Shown in pieces: positions 1-11,222 of a DNA stretch of 64,000 nucleotides. The translations under genes were made by a program, and so were the position numbers. Source of the stretch: Chamaecrista fasciculata (Eukaryota > Streptophyta > Magnoliopsida > Fabales > Fabaceae); assembly GCA_003254925.1 (NCBI GenBank), contig QANZ01039167.1, positions 186,001 to 250,000 on the forward strand, in the 5' to 3' direction. The first letter of the stretch is position 1, and every line of letters starts with the position of its first letter. Below the pieces are notes generated by a model. That model made no database searches and had not been told where the DNA came from. It saw only the letters and a program-made list of their open reading frames with translations.

Positions 1-36
1 GAGAGCTTCTGCAAGTTTCTTTAGGTTCTCGGCCAT
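1..36 (-). CDS. 5' end of an unidentified gene, runs off the left edge
   Basis: On the minus strand an ATG at 36-34 opens a frame that stays open to the window edge and encodes MAENLKKLAEAL. The start context on the coding strand (GCCATGG) is good for a plant initiator. The sequence upstream on the coding strand is a long CT-rich, pyrimidine leader (complement of the GA-rich stretch at 61-118), which is common in plant 5' leaders. Twelve residues are too few to name the product, so only the start and direction are supported. Confidence 0.5.
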   Translation of the reverse strand, partial: MAENLKKLAEAL

Positions 37-300
37 GGCGATTCGAATCAAGACCCTACACTGAGAGTACGAGAGAGATAGAGAGAGAAAGAGAGGGAAA
101 GAAGGGAAGAGAGAGAATGGACTTTGAGCAGTGAGTCACACAAAGAGAAAGGTGATTGTGGTATTTATATCATCAAGAAAAATGCACGAAGGCGGTGAAT
201 GAACGAAGAATCATCTTTAGACAACAATACTGTGAAAGAAAGAAAGAAAGAAAGAAAGAAAGAAGGAAAAAAGGTTGGGAAATAGAAGGGACACATATTC
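37..300 (-). promoter_or_regulatory. Probable leader/promoter of the left-edge gene, with GA and GAAA microsatellites
   Basis: A GA-rich block (61-118) and a run of GAAA units (about 233-266) read as CT and TTTC tracts on the coding strand of the left-edge gene. Pyrimidine tracts of this kind are typical of plant core promoters and leaders. No TATA box is clear. The role is inferred from position and base composition. Confidence 0.35.
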
Positions 301-429
301 ATATCAAACCATAGACAGTGTGTTATTTTTTGTCAAAATTACCTTATAATCCTTGATATTTACTTTAACTGTGATTTTCGGTTGCTCGGTGTTTCGGGCT
401 TGACTGTTATTCACCGTTTTTTTTTTAAA

Positions 430-1000
430 TATTTTTTCTTACTATAAAAGAAAAACTGTGTTTTGGTCTCTACTTTTTCCTTTTTGTCCTTCATATTTTT
501 CAATAGTTTTGTTTTAGTTCCTAATTACTGAATATGATTGTATCTTTCTTTATTAAATATGACTGTGACAAATTCAAACTTACAATTTACTCTTAACGGT
601 CGATCGATAATCGTAGTCAAATCGAGTTTGAAAGTAAATTGCTTGTCTAATGAAAGTTATATTTCTTCCGTTTCAAGTTCAAATACAACAAGTTACCATT
701 AACAAGTACTTTTGCCCAATTGAGGTAGTCGACAAACAAAGTCAAATAGTACGTCAAAAGTTGATATAATAACTTATTTTGTAACATTCGGACTTGAAAC
801 GAGATATATATATATATATATATATATAACTATATTTAGTAGCTAGGGACCAATCGTGGAACTTATTAAGAACCAAAATGAAATTATTGAAAAAAAATTA
901 GGGATTAAAACAAAATAAAAAATATTAAGAACAATAATGAAATTTCAGATAAATATTAAGAACCAAAATGAAATTTTGACTTTTGTTTTAACATTTCTTA
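430..1000. mobile_element. Degenerate Mutator-like non-autonomous element, same family as 55015-55760
   Basis: The interior carries the family core near 790 (CGGACTTGAAACGAGA) and a right part, near 830-1000, that matches 55660-55750 closely (ATATTTAGTAGCTAGGGACC versus ATATTTAGTAGTTAGGGATT). The ends are worn and no target duplication was found. A TA microsatellite lies at about 804-829. No coding potential is seen. Confidence 0.4.
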
Positions 1001-1044
1001 ATCAATAAAACTCGAAACAAAGGCCATTTTGGCTTTTAATTAAA

Positions 1045-1640
1045 AAAATGTGAAAACCTCATTTTAGTGCTCAAATCATGGGGTAAGTTTCACTTTGGTC
1101 TTAAAACTGATTTTTTTTTGTTTTAGTCATCAAACTTTCACATTTATTTTGTTTTGGTTCCCAAAATGTGATTTTGTCTAATTTTGACCATTATTTATAA
1201 CCTAAACAATTAAAATGAACCATTTCTCTCTCATATATGTTATAATAATTGAATTGACAAAAAAAAAAAANNNNNNNNNNNNNNNNNNNNNNNNNNNNNN
1301 NNNNNNNNNNNNNNNNNNNNNNNNNNNNNNNNNNNNNNNNNNNNNNNNNNNNNNNNNNNNNNNNNNNNNNNNNNNNNNNNNNNNNNNNNNNNNNNNNNNN
1401 NNNNNNNNNNNNNNNNNNNNNNNNNNNNNNNNNNNNNNNNNNNNNNNNNNNNNNNNNNNNNNNNNNNNNNNNNNNNNNNNNNNNNNNNNNNNNNNNACTC
1501 ACACACACTCCTCTCTCTCTCACACACAAATATATATATTTTATAATTGTAATATATAATATAATATATTTTTAAAATAATATATATTATTATTACTAGA
1601 ATTATACCAACTCCGTAAATCAATATGTGAGTCATTAAAA
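1045..1640. mobile_element. TIR element of the CTCATTTTGGTC family, interrupted by an assembly gap
   Basis: The left arm (AAAACCTCATTTTAGTGCTC and following) matches the arms of the elements at 19096-19720 and 59331-59821, including the segment that reads GAACCATTTCTCTCTCATAT. The right arm is hidden by, or lies beyond, the gap at 1271-1496. The short frames across the gap are artefacts of translating N. Confidence 0.45.
1271..1496. other. Assembly gap of 226 N
   Basis: A run of N. It is bordered by an A tract on the left and by CA/CT and then TA microsatellite on the right, so the missing DNA is probably low-complexity repeat. Confidence 0.95.
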
Positions 1641-1659
1641 TATATAATTTTTTACATAT

Positions 1660-2100
1660 AAGTAATCCTTCTTCTATTTTTTTAAATTATATTAGTAATA
1701 TTTTTTAGTGTCAAAATTTAAAATAAAATCATTTAGCCCATGTTATTTACATTTTGGTCCATGATATAAAATATATAATTCAGTCCCAAAAAATTTACAA
1801 TTTGGTCTCTCCTCCAATATATGTGTAGATGATATTTTTTTTAGTGTGCAATATTTAAAACAAAATTCAAAATCAGAAATGAGAAAAAAAATATATTATT
1901 CATACCAAAACAATATACATGTTGGTTCCTCCTCCAGTATATATATGTGTAATAGTTTTGGTAGTGCGACGACTGTAAAATAAAATTCAGAAAAATATAT
2001 AATTCATACCTAAAAAATATACATTTTGGTCTCTTCTCTAACATATATGAGTAATATTTTTTGTAGTATAAAAATTTATAAATAAAATTAAAAACAGTAA
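1660..2100. repeat. Diverged tandem repeat, about 104-120 bp period, three to four units
   Basis: The phrase TTTGGTCTCTCCTCCAATAT recurs in altered form near 1803, 1923 and 2027. Each occurrence is followed by a variant of TAGTGTGCAATATTTAAAAC and then a TAAAATTCA-like segment. A weaker unit lies near 1660-1735. No gene is seen here. Confidence 0.5.
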
Positions 2101-2214
2101 TCCTTCAAATAAATTATTTTTTTTCAAATGCTTACCTTATTTTTTTATGTACGGTATATTGTTGAAATCATTTATCAAATTCTGCATAATAATTTGTTGT
2201 TAGTTGAAGATAAA

Positions 2215-2812
2215 TTATTTGGTCCATGAATTTGTAAAGATTATTCTATTTTGGTCCCTGAATTTATTTTTTGGTCAATGAATTTGAGAGAGAGACTCAA
2301 TTGCTGATTAATGCAATTTTTTACGGGTCAAGAAACACATTTCACTTTGTAAGGACCGATTTGTTGAATCGATATAAAATCGTGGACCAAATAAAAGGGT
2401 TTTTAATTTTTCATTTTATTTACATTTTGGTCCTTTTATTTCATTAATAAAAGCAACTTCAATCTTCATTACAAATATTCACCTTTATCATAAATTTCAA
2501 GACAATTTCATTACCATTTTATTTCATAGCAACCACAACCAAATACCAAAATATCATTTCATTATCTACATCTCATTCCATTACCAATTACCAAATCTAC
2601 CCCTATACAATTTTCAAAAACCCATATAATTATTTCAATCAACCACAATCATTACATACCCTTTTACATAATTTTCACATCCTATTTTTTTCATTACATC
2701 TCAAACAATTCAAACACCATTTATCATTACAATTCCATTACATAATTTTCTCATTACCATTTCATTACATAAAATCCTCATTTTATTACATACTTATTTC
2801 CCAAACACACTC
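2215..2812. mobile_element. PIF/Harbinger-like MITE, copy 1, left end missing
   Basis: The right half matches the right halves of the elements at 14943-15829 and 36169-36673: T-rich sequence with repeated CATTTCATTACAT, ending CCCAAACACACTC followed by TTA, the family's target trinucleotide. The segment at 2329-2470 matches the internal part of copy 2 to the right of its gap. The expected left terminus (GGGTGYGTTTGG) is not present, so the copy is truncated or rearranged. Confidence 0.55.
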
Positions 2813-2982
2813 TTAATCTTACTAAAATTGTATAGTAAAACTGTAAAAGTGTTAAACTTTATAGTAAGTTGTTTTGATATTAAAGATAAAAAACTAAAAT
2901 TCTATCTTATATAAAAAAAACCCGAATCAATCAAAATAATTCTAGGAAAAATTGTATGTATCATTTTTAAATTAACTAGATT

Positions 2983-3827
2983 TGGCAAAAGTACTGTTAG
3001 TACCCTCAACGTATGAGGTCATTTTCATTTATACCTCTAACGTTTTTTTGGTCAATTATACCCCCAATGTTTTATATTTGAGTCAATTAAACCCCAAGCC
3101 CTAACTAATTACATAATTGTCTAGAATGTTTGTCATCTTTAACAAACATGTCCTTATAAGTCATTGACAACCCTCCTTCTCTTACCCTAAAACATCACCA
3201 CCACACTTTATCGTCGCGGTCCACTCTGTCCTTGTTTCCGTCGACATGGTCCTTCTCGTCGTCGTCCTCAACTTCCTCGTCTCCCTTAAATTATGTCGCT
3301 CTCATCCATTTTCCTTCCTTTACAACCGTCTTTCTCTATTTTGCCTCTCTCTCCAAAAGGGTTTTGAAGTTACTTTACTTCTCAATTTCGATGACCACGA
3401 CAACATTGCCACTGGAGATTGTGTGTTAATGCCGAGAGGTAGAGCTATTGGTATTTCTGCTTGATTTCTCTGTATACGAGGCTCACTAGCGAGTTTGTAT
3501 GTGGTTGTCGAAATTGTGAAAAATAGAAGGGAGAGATTTTTCAGGTTTCTCAATTGCAGGGACTAGTTCGTTAAAGATGACAAACATTTAGGATTGTTCT
3601 GTAATTAGTAAGGAACTCGTGTGAAAGAAAAATCTTGAGATAATGGAGGATTTCTAAATAATGAAAACTTAAGGACCTTAAAACAAAAGAAAATGTCAGG
3701 TTGGAGTGTAATTGACTCAAATGTGAAACGTTGGGGGTATAATTGACAAAGAAAATGTTAAGATTATAAATAAAAATGACCTCATACGTTGGGGTACCAA
3801 CAGTACTTTTACCATTTTCAACCATTT
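2983..3827. mobile_element. TIR element with about 120-bp arms around a 400-bp GC-richer insert
   Basis: The left arm begins GGCAAAAGTACTGTTAGTAC and the right arm, read on the other strand, begins GGTAAAAGTACTGTTGGTAC. The match runs on through CAACGTATGAGG, CAATTATACCCCCAA and an inner block AATGTTTGTCATCTTTAAC. Between the arms (about 3172-3565) lies sequence with clearly higher GC and many CG dinucleotides, unlike the surroundings. This architecture is what is expected of a Pack-type element carrying a host gene fragment, but I do not recognise the insert and no long frame crosses it. No clear target duplication was found. Confidence 0.5.
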
Positions 3828-4186
3828 GATACATCAGTTCTTTTTAAGAATTATAGCAAAACATACTATATATTATATTAAGATTTCAAATTGTCAAATG
3901 TTAATAAAATTATTAGTGTACCGTTAACAAATCAAAATTTCTGGTAAAAGAAAATAAATATAATATTAAAAGCTCTAAAAATGAAATAATATTATCTAAA
4001 TCTAAATATCTGAATAATATTATAAAAAACTTCCTTATAAGACATTTGACGTTTTCACAAAATATTTTGACTTTTGTCTTAAATCAATATCTTCAACCTA
4101 GCTTATTTTTAACTCGAATTTTCATCTCTTTAGTTATTGTTGAAATATTAATTAAAAATAGTTATCTTAACATGCATATAAAAATA
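3828..4186. other. AT-rich intergenic DNA
   Basis: I see no gene, RNA gene or structured repeat here. The one short frame in it lacks any recognisable motif. Confidence 0.6.
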
Positions 4187-4961
4187 CTAGGGGCTTTGCA
4201 TGCTCTAACAGACACGCAAATATATATGTAATGTTAAAATTATTAAAATTTAAAATTATACTATAAACTAATTGTTAATTTTATTATATCTTAAAATAAT
4301 AAAAATTTTAATAAAATAATAGTTTAATAATAATTTCAAAAAATAGTTTTTAATAATTTGAATTCATTATTTTAACAATAACATGATGGAGGGGGGGNCT
4401 TTTCTTAAATATAAACAGTTGAAATTTCCTATTCTATTTTAAACATTGGTCAACGCCCTTCTTCCACAAACAATTTTTTCATTCTAATTAAACGATACCA
4501 NTAGTTTTAAATGACCGACTACCAGAAGACCCCTCAGACATATAATATAACTAGAGGCTTTGCGTGCCCTAACAAGCACACAAATATTTATGTAAAGTTT
4601 AAAATTATTTAAATTTAAACATTATATAAAATATTATAATTAATTAATTTTTAGTTACATACAAAATTAATAAAAGAATATCATGAAAATGTATAAACTT
4701 GGCATGATGCACATCCAATTTAGATGGTTTGGCCAAAAAAAATTCCAATTTAGATGGGAAGCCTGGATTAGTAGTGAGCCAATGAGAGATAGAGGGCAAT
4801 TAATTAACTTAGACGGTTTTAGCATACATGTTAGTGGGTTTAAAAAATATAATTTCTTTTATTTATTTTAATTTATGAAATTGTATTAAATCAAAACTAT
4901 AGTATTATAAAGACTAACCACCAAAACACTCCTCACACATATAATATAGTATAGATATAGA
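4187..4961 (-). mobile_element. Non-autonomous Helitron C1, split by Helitron C2
   Basis: On the minus strand the 3' end reads a degenerate stem-loop, then GCCCCTAG, ending at 4187 and followed by T. The CTAG end and the A|T target are Helitron hallmarks. The 5' end is split: six bases TCTATA (4961-4956) lie on one side of the nested element and TTATATTATATGTCTG on the other. Removing 4551-4955 restores TCTATATTATATTATATG, one base different from the 5' end of the nested copy. Two single Ns (4398, 4501) fall inside. There is no coding capacity, so mobility would depend on a helicase supplied elsewhere. Confidence 0.7.
4551..4955 (-). mobile_element. Non-autonomous Helitron C2, inserted into the 5' terminus of C1
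   Basis: On the minus strand it starts TCTATACTATATTATATG (from 4955) and ends GCCTCTAG (at 4551) just after a stem-loop resembling TTTGCGTGCCC-loop-GCACAC. It is preceded by A and followed by T, the standard Helitron target. Length is 405 bp and there is no open frame of note. Confidence 0.75.
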
Positions 4962-5506
4962 TATTTAGATATTTTGATAGCTATTCTAATGTCCTTTTTT
5001 AGTATACTCATAGTTTACTCTTTAGTTTTTGAAAAAACTAAAAAATATATTTTTTTAGTGTATGAAAAAGACTAACTACCATAATTGTCAAAATTGAGAA
5101 TTTAAATAGAATCGGAAAGTGAGGTGTAAAATTGAATCATAAACTCGGATCATGAATTTGTAAAAGTTTACCTAAATAGAAATGATAAATTCTTTTAAGA
5201 TAATATGTTTTTCACTATTTAGTTTAAATGTATTAAAACCTTATGACTCTTCAAATCCAACACTCATTAAATGTCTATTGACATCATCATAACAAATTAA
5301 CATTATAACATAACATAAAAACTGAAATAAATACATCAATGATGATGAAGATGGTAATAAGAAAGATAATGATAGAAAATATATTGACGGAGAAGATGAC
5401 AATGCTGATGATGATGGAGTAAATCATAAGGATAAGATATTTGCACAATAGTTATAATTGTCAAATTCTAATTTTAAATCTTACAATTTTGCAATTTTAT
5501 CGAATT
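4962..5506. other. AT-rich intergenic DNA with an aspartate-codon-rich GAT tract
   Basis: Mostly AT-rich sequence. At about 5338-5420 there is a run rich in GAT, GAA and AAT triplets that would encode an acidic stretch if translated on the plus strand. It is short and has no flanking frame, so I treat it as simple sequence. Confidence 0.5.
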
Positions 5507-5511
5507 TTACT

Positions 5512-5608
5512 TGTAAGGTATTCAGCCACAAAATCCACTAGAACTAGAAAAGCTCAGGTTCTTGGATAAGAACACAAAAGAAAATATTCAGAGAAAGAGA
5601 AATGAGGG

Positions 5609-5647
<39 letters not shown>

Positions 5648-5891
5648 AGGAATAATTCTGGCACTTTTATTCCACCTTTTAAAACTGAATAGTACAAAAA
5701 CTGAATATGCCTAGAGGGCATAATGCAAGGTATTTATAACTCATACCTTTGCATAACTAACTAACTAACTAACTAACAGAAAATTACATAAGCTATATTA
5801 AACAGCAAATGTAATAATGAAACAGAAATAACTGCCTAACTGAACAACAGTAAAACTAAAACTCTAACAGAATTGGTACCATATTACAACA
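5512..5891 (-). repeat. 3' LTR of the Copia element (380 bp)
   Basis: On the element's own strand it begins TGTTGTAATATGG and ends GAATACCTTACA. It contains an expanded GA tract (about 5613-5642) that is shorter in the partner LTR, and repeated AACT units (about 5756-5775). Confidence 0.95.
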
Positions 5892-5903
5892 ATCTCCACC
5901 TTG
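5892..5903 (-). promoter_or_regulatory. Polypurine tract priming plus-strand synthesis
   Basis: Directly inside the 3' LTR, the element strand reads AAGGTGGAGATT. This purine-rich sequence is the usual Copia polypurine tract and marks this LTR as the 3' one. Confidence 0.85.
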
Positions 5904-5928
5904 GGACCAACTCTATAAAAAAAACATT

Positions 5929-8900
5929 CTAAGAAATACAGTCAGAAACACCAACTAAGCCTATACATAATACAAACTTAGAAACAGGTAGTGGTTTAGT
6001 TAACATATCAGCAGGATTTTTTGAAGTATGAATCTTCAAAACAGTAACTTCTCCACTTGCCACTATGTCTCTGATGTAGTGAAACCTAACACTGATGTGT
6101 TTGGTCTTAGAATGAAAAGTGTTGTTCTTGGTTAGGTGTATAGCACTTTGACTGTCAGAAAACACAGCAACTGAGTCTTGAATGACACCAAGCTCTGTAG
6201 CTAAACCCTTCAGCCAAATTGCTTCTTTAACTCCCTCAGTTGCTGACACATATTCAGCTTCTGTGGATGAGAGAGAAACTATTGATTGTAAGCTAGATTT
6301 CCAGCTTATTGCACTTGATGCAAACTTGAAAATATACCCAGAAATTGACTTCCTTTTATCCCTATCACCAGCATAATCAGAATCCACATAACCAGTCACT
6401 TTAAGACCATTTGAACCCTTAGCAAACACTAAACCCAGATTTGAGGTCCCTCTCAGATACCTTAGTATCCATTTTACATCTAACCAATGTTGCTTCCCCG
6501 GGTTATGCATGTAACGGCTCACAACACTTACTGCGTGAGCCAAATCAGGTCTTGTGCATACCATAGAGTACATGAGACTTCCCACTGCACTTTGATAGGG
6601 GATTTTAGACATTTCTTCAGCTTCTTCTTCAGTCTCTGGACACAACTCTGAAGATAATTGAAAATGTGCAGCAAGAGGAATGGACACAGGTTTTGAATTG
6701 TCCATGCTGTACTTTTCTAGGACTCTACTGATGTAGGACTGTTGAGAAAGATAGAGCTTTCCACAAGCTCTGTCTCCGTAAATATCCATCCCTAGGAGCC
6801 TCTTGGCTGGTCCAAGATCCTTCATTTCAAATTCAGCACTTAGTTGCCTCTTTAGGTCACTAATCAAGACCACATTTGAGGAGGCTATTAACATATCGTC
6901 AACATAGAGTAGGAGGTAGATATAGACACCATTTGTTACCCTTTTAAAATACACACAACTATCATAGTAGCTTCTTTGAAAATTTTGGTTTGTCATAAAG
7001 GAATCAAACCTTTTGTACCATTGTCTCGGAGCTTGTTTGAGCCCATAGAGTGACTTCTTAAGCTTGCACACCTTCTGCTCACGTCCTTGGACTTCAAACC
7101 CTTCTGGTTGGGCCATAAAAATCTCTTCATCCAGCTCTCCATTTAAGAAGGCTGTCTTCACATCTAATTGCTCCAACTCCCGATTTTGTTGAGCTACTAA
7201 TTCAAGTATAAATCTGATAGATGTATGTCTCACCACAGGAGAAAAAATTTCGTTAAAATCATTTCCTTCCTTTTGATGGAAGCCTTTCACAACTAGCCTT
7301 GCCTTTCACCTAGGTTGTTCAACTCCTGAAATGCCTTGCTTCCTTCTGTACACCCATTTGCACCCCAAAACTTTTCTGTTTTCAGGTTTCTCACAAAGAA
7401 CCCAAGTATCATTCTTGTGCAGACTTTCCATTTCCTCCTCCATGGCAGCTACCCACTCATTTGAATCTGAACCAGAGATTGTTTCTCTGTAAGTGGATGG
7501 TTCGTCAACATTATTAATCTCTTGAGCAGCAAGTAAAGCATAGGCTGTGATGCCTTGCTCATCCATAAACCTCACTGGTTTTCTTACTTCCCTTCTAGGT
7601 CTATCTCTAGCAACTGAGTACCTTTCTGCTGCTCTTTCTTCTCTATTTGGTACTGATTCAGTTACAATAGGTTGTGTAGAAGTGCTTTGAACGTCAGGGG
7701 CTGTATTAGAGCTTTTAGAATTAGCTCTAACCTCAAACTGCACAGAGTCATGTGCTGGTTGCTCTAAATCTGCACATGGAACAGTGGCAGCAGTATTTTG
7801 TGCAGAATATATAAACTCAGATTCATGAAAAATTACATTTCTACTGAGTATTATTTTCTTAGTATCTAAGCACCATAATTTGTATCCCTTAGATTCAGTG
7901 GCATACCCCAAAAACAGGCATTTAGATGATCTAGGAGATAACTTTCCATCATTTATGTGTGCATATACTGTAGAACCAAAAACTCTTAGATTAGAGTAGT
8001 CAATTGACTTACCAGACCAGATTTCTTCAGGAATTTTGAAATCAATGGCTGAATGGGGTGACCTATTGATGAGATAACAAGCTGTAGAGGCAGCTTCAGC
8101 CCAAAACTCCTTTTTCTTCCACAAACCAGCACTTGAGAGCATACATCTGGTCCTCTCTAAGATGGTTCTATTAAGTCTCTCTGCCACACCATTTTGTTGG
8201 GGCGTTCCAGGCAGTGTTCTATGTCTGCCAATGCCATTTTCACTACAAAATGTGTCAAATTCTGAATTACAGAATTCCAACCCATTATCTGTTCTGAGCC
8301 ATTTAATTTTCTGTCTAGTTTGGTTCTCTACTAAGGCTTTAAAATCCTTAAACTTGGACAGTGCCTCATTTTTGTGCTTTAGGAAGTAGACCAAAACCTT
8401 TCTAGAAAAATCATCAATGATGGTCATCATATATCTCTTGCCTCCAAGAGATGGAACTCTAGATGGTCCCCACAAATCAGAGTGTAGATAAGAATGAATG
8501 CCTTCACTAGTGTGCTGCCCCTTTGAGAAGCTCACCTTTCTATGCTTCCCATGTATACAATGCTCACAAAAATCCAGCTTGCTAAGGTTTTGATACCCAA
8601 ATGACCCTTTCTTGCTCAAAATCAGCATCCCCTTCTCACTCATGTGGCCCAATCTTTTATGCCACAACATTGTTTGGTCCTTGTCAGCTGCTGAAAATGC
8701 TTGTCCAAGAAACCCTTTATTCAAAACAGTGGAAGCCAAAAGAAAGTAGAGACTTCCTCTTCTCTTTCCCTTCATGAGAATGAGAGAGCCTTTTGTAATC
8801 ATAATTTCTCCACCTTCAGCTGCGTACTTACAGCCCAATGCTTCCAATGTTCCAAGTGAAATTAAGTTCCTTTTCAAATCAGGAACATGACGAACATTGG

Positions 8901-9936
8901 TGAGAGTTCTTACAACTCCATCATGAGTTTTTATTTGCACAGACCCCTTGCCTTTCACACTACAAGCTGCATCATTGCCCATCATTATAACTCCAGAAGG
9001 TACTGGTTCATAGGTAGAAAACCAGTCCCTATTTGGGCACATGTGATAGGTGCAACCGGAGTCCAAAATCCACTCCTCTTTGTCAAATGCAGTGGCTGCC
9101 ACAGCCACCAAAACATCACTATCAGAATCTGTCTCTGCCACAGCAGCTTCTGCAGGCTTGGAATTTTTGTTCTTCTCTTCCTTCTCCTTCTTATTCTTGA
9201 GCTTGTAACAGTCATTGATCTCATGCCCAAGCTTCTTGCAATATTTGCAAGATTTGTTAGAGTTCTTGCCCTTTGACTTAGAACGATGATGCTTCTTGTT
9301 CGAATCACCCTTTTCTTGTGATCTTCCTCGAGCATTGAGAGCATCCCCTTTCTTGTTCGAAGAGACTTCAGGATCAAATTTTTCTTTGGAGAGTAGGTTG
9401 GATTTCACATCCTCATAAGAAATAGTGTCGTTAGAGCTATAGAGCATAATTTCTTTAAAGTGTTTGTAAGAGGGAGGGAGAGATACAACCAGTAAAACAG
9501 TCTTGTCTTTATCTTCAATCTTGACATCAAGGCTTTCAAGGTCGATCAAGACAAAATTGAAGTCATCTAAATGAGTTCTAATCGAACCTCCTTCAGCCAT
9601 CCTCATTGTATAAAGCCTCTCCTTGAGTCTGAGTTCGTTGGCCAGATTCTTGGTCATATAAAGACTCTTTAACTTTAACCAGAGTGCAGCAGTGGTGTCT
9701 TCTCTAATGACCTCTCTCAGAACTTCTTCAGATAGGCATAATTGGATTGCTGTGAGTGCCTTTTCATCTAGTTCTTCCTAGCTTTCATCCGACATGGTTG
9801 CTGGCTTCTTTGATTTCCCATCAAGAGCCTTTTTCAGGCCATTATGTGTTAAGACAGCTCTCATCTGGACCTTCCAAATGCTGAAGCTGATGTTCCCATC
9901 AAATTTCTTGATATCAAATCTTGTAATGGAAGACAT
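5929..9936 (-). pseudogene. Copia gag-pol polyprotein, two in-frame stop codons
   Basis: One frame runs from an ATG at 9936 to a stop at 5931-5929, about 1,335 codons, a normal Copia length. Visible domains: N-terminal gag; CCHC zinc knuckle (CX2CX4HX4C, near 9249-9208); protease with DSG (near 9063-9055); integrase zinc region (HxxxxH, CxxC) and catalytic core with a DNG block; reverse transcriptase with YVDD (near 6906-6895); and a C-terminal RNase H with SSTEAEY. The frame is interrupted by TAG at 9780-9778 in gag and TGA at 7308-7306 between integrase and reverse transcriptase. All three pieces are in the same frame with no frameshift, so the damage is two point-like nonsense changes. It encodes retrotransposon replication proteins and is not a host gene. 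Confidence 0.95.
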
Positions 9937-9964
9937 TTCTCTGAATCTTGGTGTTCTTGAACCT

Positions 9965-9977
9965 GGCTTTGATACCA
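9965..9977 (-). promoter_or_regulatory. Primer-binding site for initiator tRNA-Met
   Basis: Two bases inside the 5' LTR the element strand reads TGGTATCAAAGCC. It matches the 3' end complement of plant initiator methionine tRNA (TGGTATCAGAGC) with one difference. This is the standard primer site of plant Copia elements. Confidence 0.9.
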
Positions 9978-9979
9978 CT

Positions 9980-10339
9980 TGTAAGGTATTCAGCCACAAA
10001 ATCCACTAGAACCAGAAAAGCTCAGGTTCTTGGATAAGAACACAGAAAAGAAAATATTCAGAGAAAGAGAAATGAGGGAAAAGAGAGAGAGAGAATGAGG
10101 GGAATAATTCTGCCACTTTTATTCCACCTTTTAAAACTGAATAGTACAAAAACTGAATATGCCTAGAAGGCATAATGTAAGGTATTTATAACTCATACCT
10201 TTGCATAACTAACTAACTAAGTAACAGAAAATTACATAAGCTATATTAAACAACAAATGTAATAATGAAACAGAAATAACCGCCTAACTGAACAACATAA
10301 AAACTAAAACTCTAACAGAATTGGTACCATATTACAACA
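9980..10339 (-). repeat. 5' LTR of the Copia element (360 bp)
   Basis: Partner of 5512-5891 with the same TG and CA ends. It is 20 bp shorter, mainly because its GA tract and AACT repeat are shorter. It should hold the element's promoter. Confidence 0.95.
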
Positions 10340-10344
10340 TTACT

Positions 10345-11222
10345 TAATTTAAGTAGTGTGCAATTTTACAACTAAGTTAACAAGATTTTAGTAGGTAAAA
10401 TCTCAACTTTACCAATTTTACAATATAACTCCCAATTTTGACAACAATGTTAATAATTATATCATTTGATTATTTTAGGAACTAAATTATACATTTTAAT
10501 ATTTTAAAAATTGAATTGTTAACTCGATTATTTTTTAGAAATCAAATTGTTAAGTTACTCAGTTCTCAATCAATTATTCAATTATCATGGTGATGTTCTA
10601 AAGTATTACATATTTACATAGTAATGGAAGGAAATAAGTTTAGGAGGCATGTAATCATGTAATACACAAATTATTTTCAGTCTTAAGAATCATATTAACT
10701 CTCAAGAAGTTAAAATATTTTTAAAATTATTTTATCAAGAATTTTACATTCTTATATTTAATTCAACTTTAATAATGCTGAAAATATTAAATACTTTTTC
10801 AAATATTCCCTTAAATTTTCTTCATACATACATACAGTAATCTTAAAACAATTGTACTTTTTACATGATAAAAAAAAGTTATTATAAAGTATGATTTGCC
10901 AAAAATGAAAAACATTAATAATGTCATTAAAAAATATTAATTCAAAATATAATTAAAAAACAAAATAGTCTAAAAAATGTTGTTACTTTTTCAAAATATA
11001 CATATTTTGCATATATATATATAATATAATATAATAGTAGTACGTGCAAATATGTCTGATCAAAATTTTGCTGCCATATATTCACTCAACTATGTGGCTG
11101 AATCATCAGCAAGACCATGTTCTCACGCTATACTTTCAAACTATAGCTTCATCAAACATGTATTGCTGCAACATAAGAACTATTTCTCTATGCATTTCAA
11201 CAACAAACTACTCTACAAAATA
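10345..11222. other. AT-rich intergenic DNA and 3' flank of the PPR gene
   Basis: I see no gene in it. The part next to 11222 should include the 3' untranslated region of the PPR gene. A TA-rich microsatellite lies at about 11012-11037. Confidence 0.55.

Larger units (their letters stand above)
5507..10344 (-). mobile_element. Full-length Ty1/Copia LTR retrotransposon with 5-bp target duplication TTACT
   Basis: The element spans 5512-10339 and is flanked by TTACT on both sides (5507-5511, 10340-10344). Both LTRs run TG to CA. Domain order in the single minus-strand frame is gag, CCHC knuckle, aspartic protease, integrase, reverse transcriptase, RNase H, which defines Copia. The two LTRs differ by about ten substitutions by eye, plus a GA microsatellite and an AACT-repeat length change, so the insertion is fairly recent but not brand new. 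Two in-frame stops make it non-autonomous now. Confidence 0.95.

Noticed and set aside
1191-1635. Frames across the N gap at 1271-1496
   Set aside because: They exist only because N runs contain no stop codon.
3232-3553. Overlapping short frames on both strands in the GC-richer insert
   Set aside because: No domain, no splice-consistent extension, and they lie between transposon arms. I report the insert as possible captured DNA rather than a gene.
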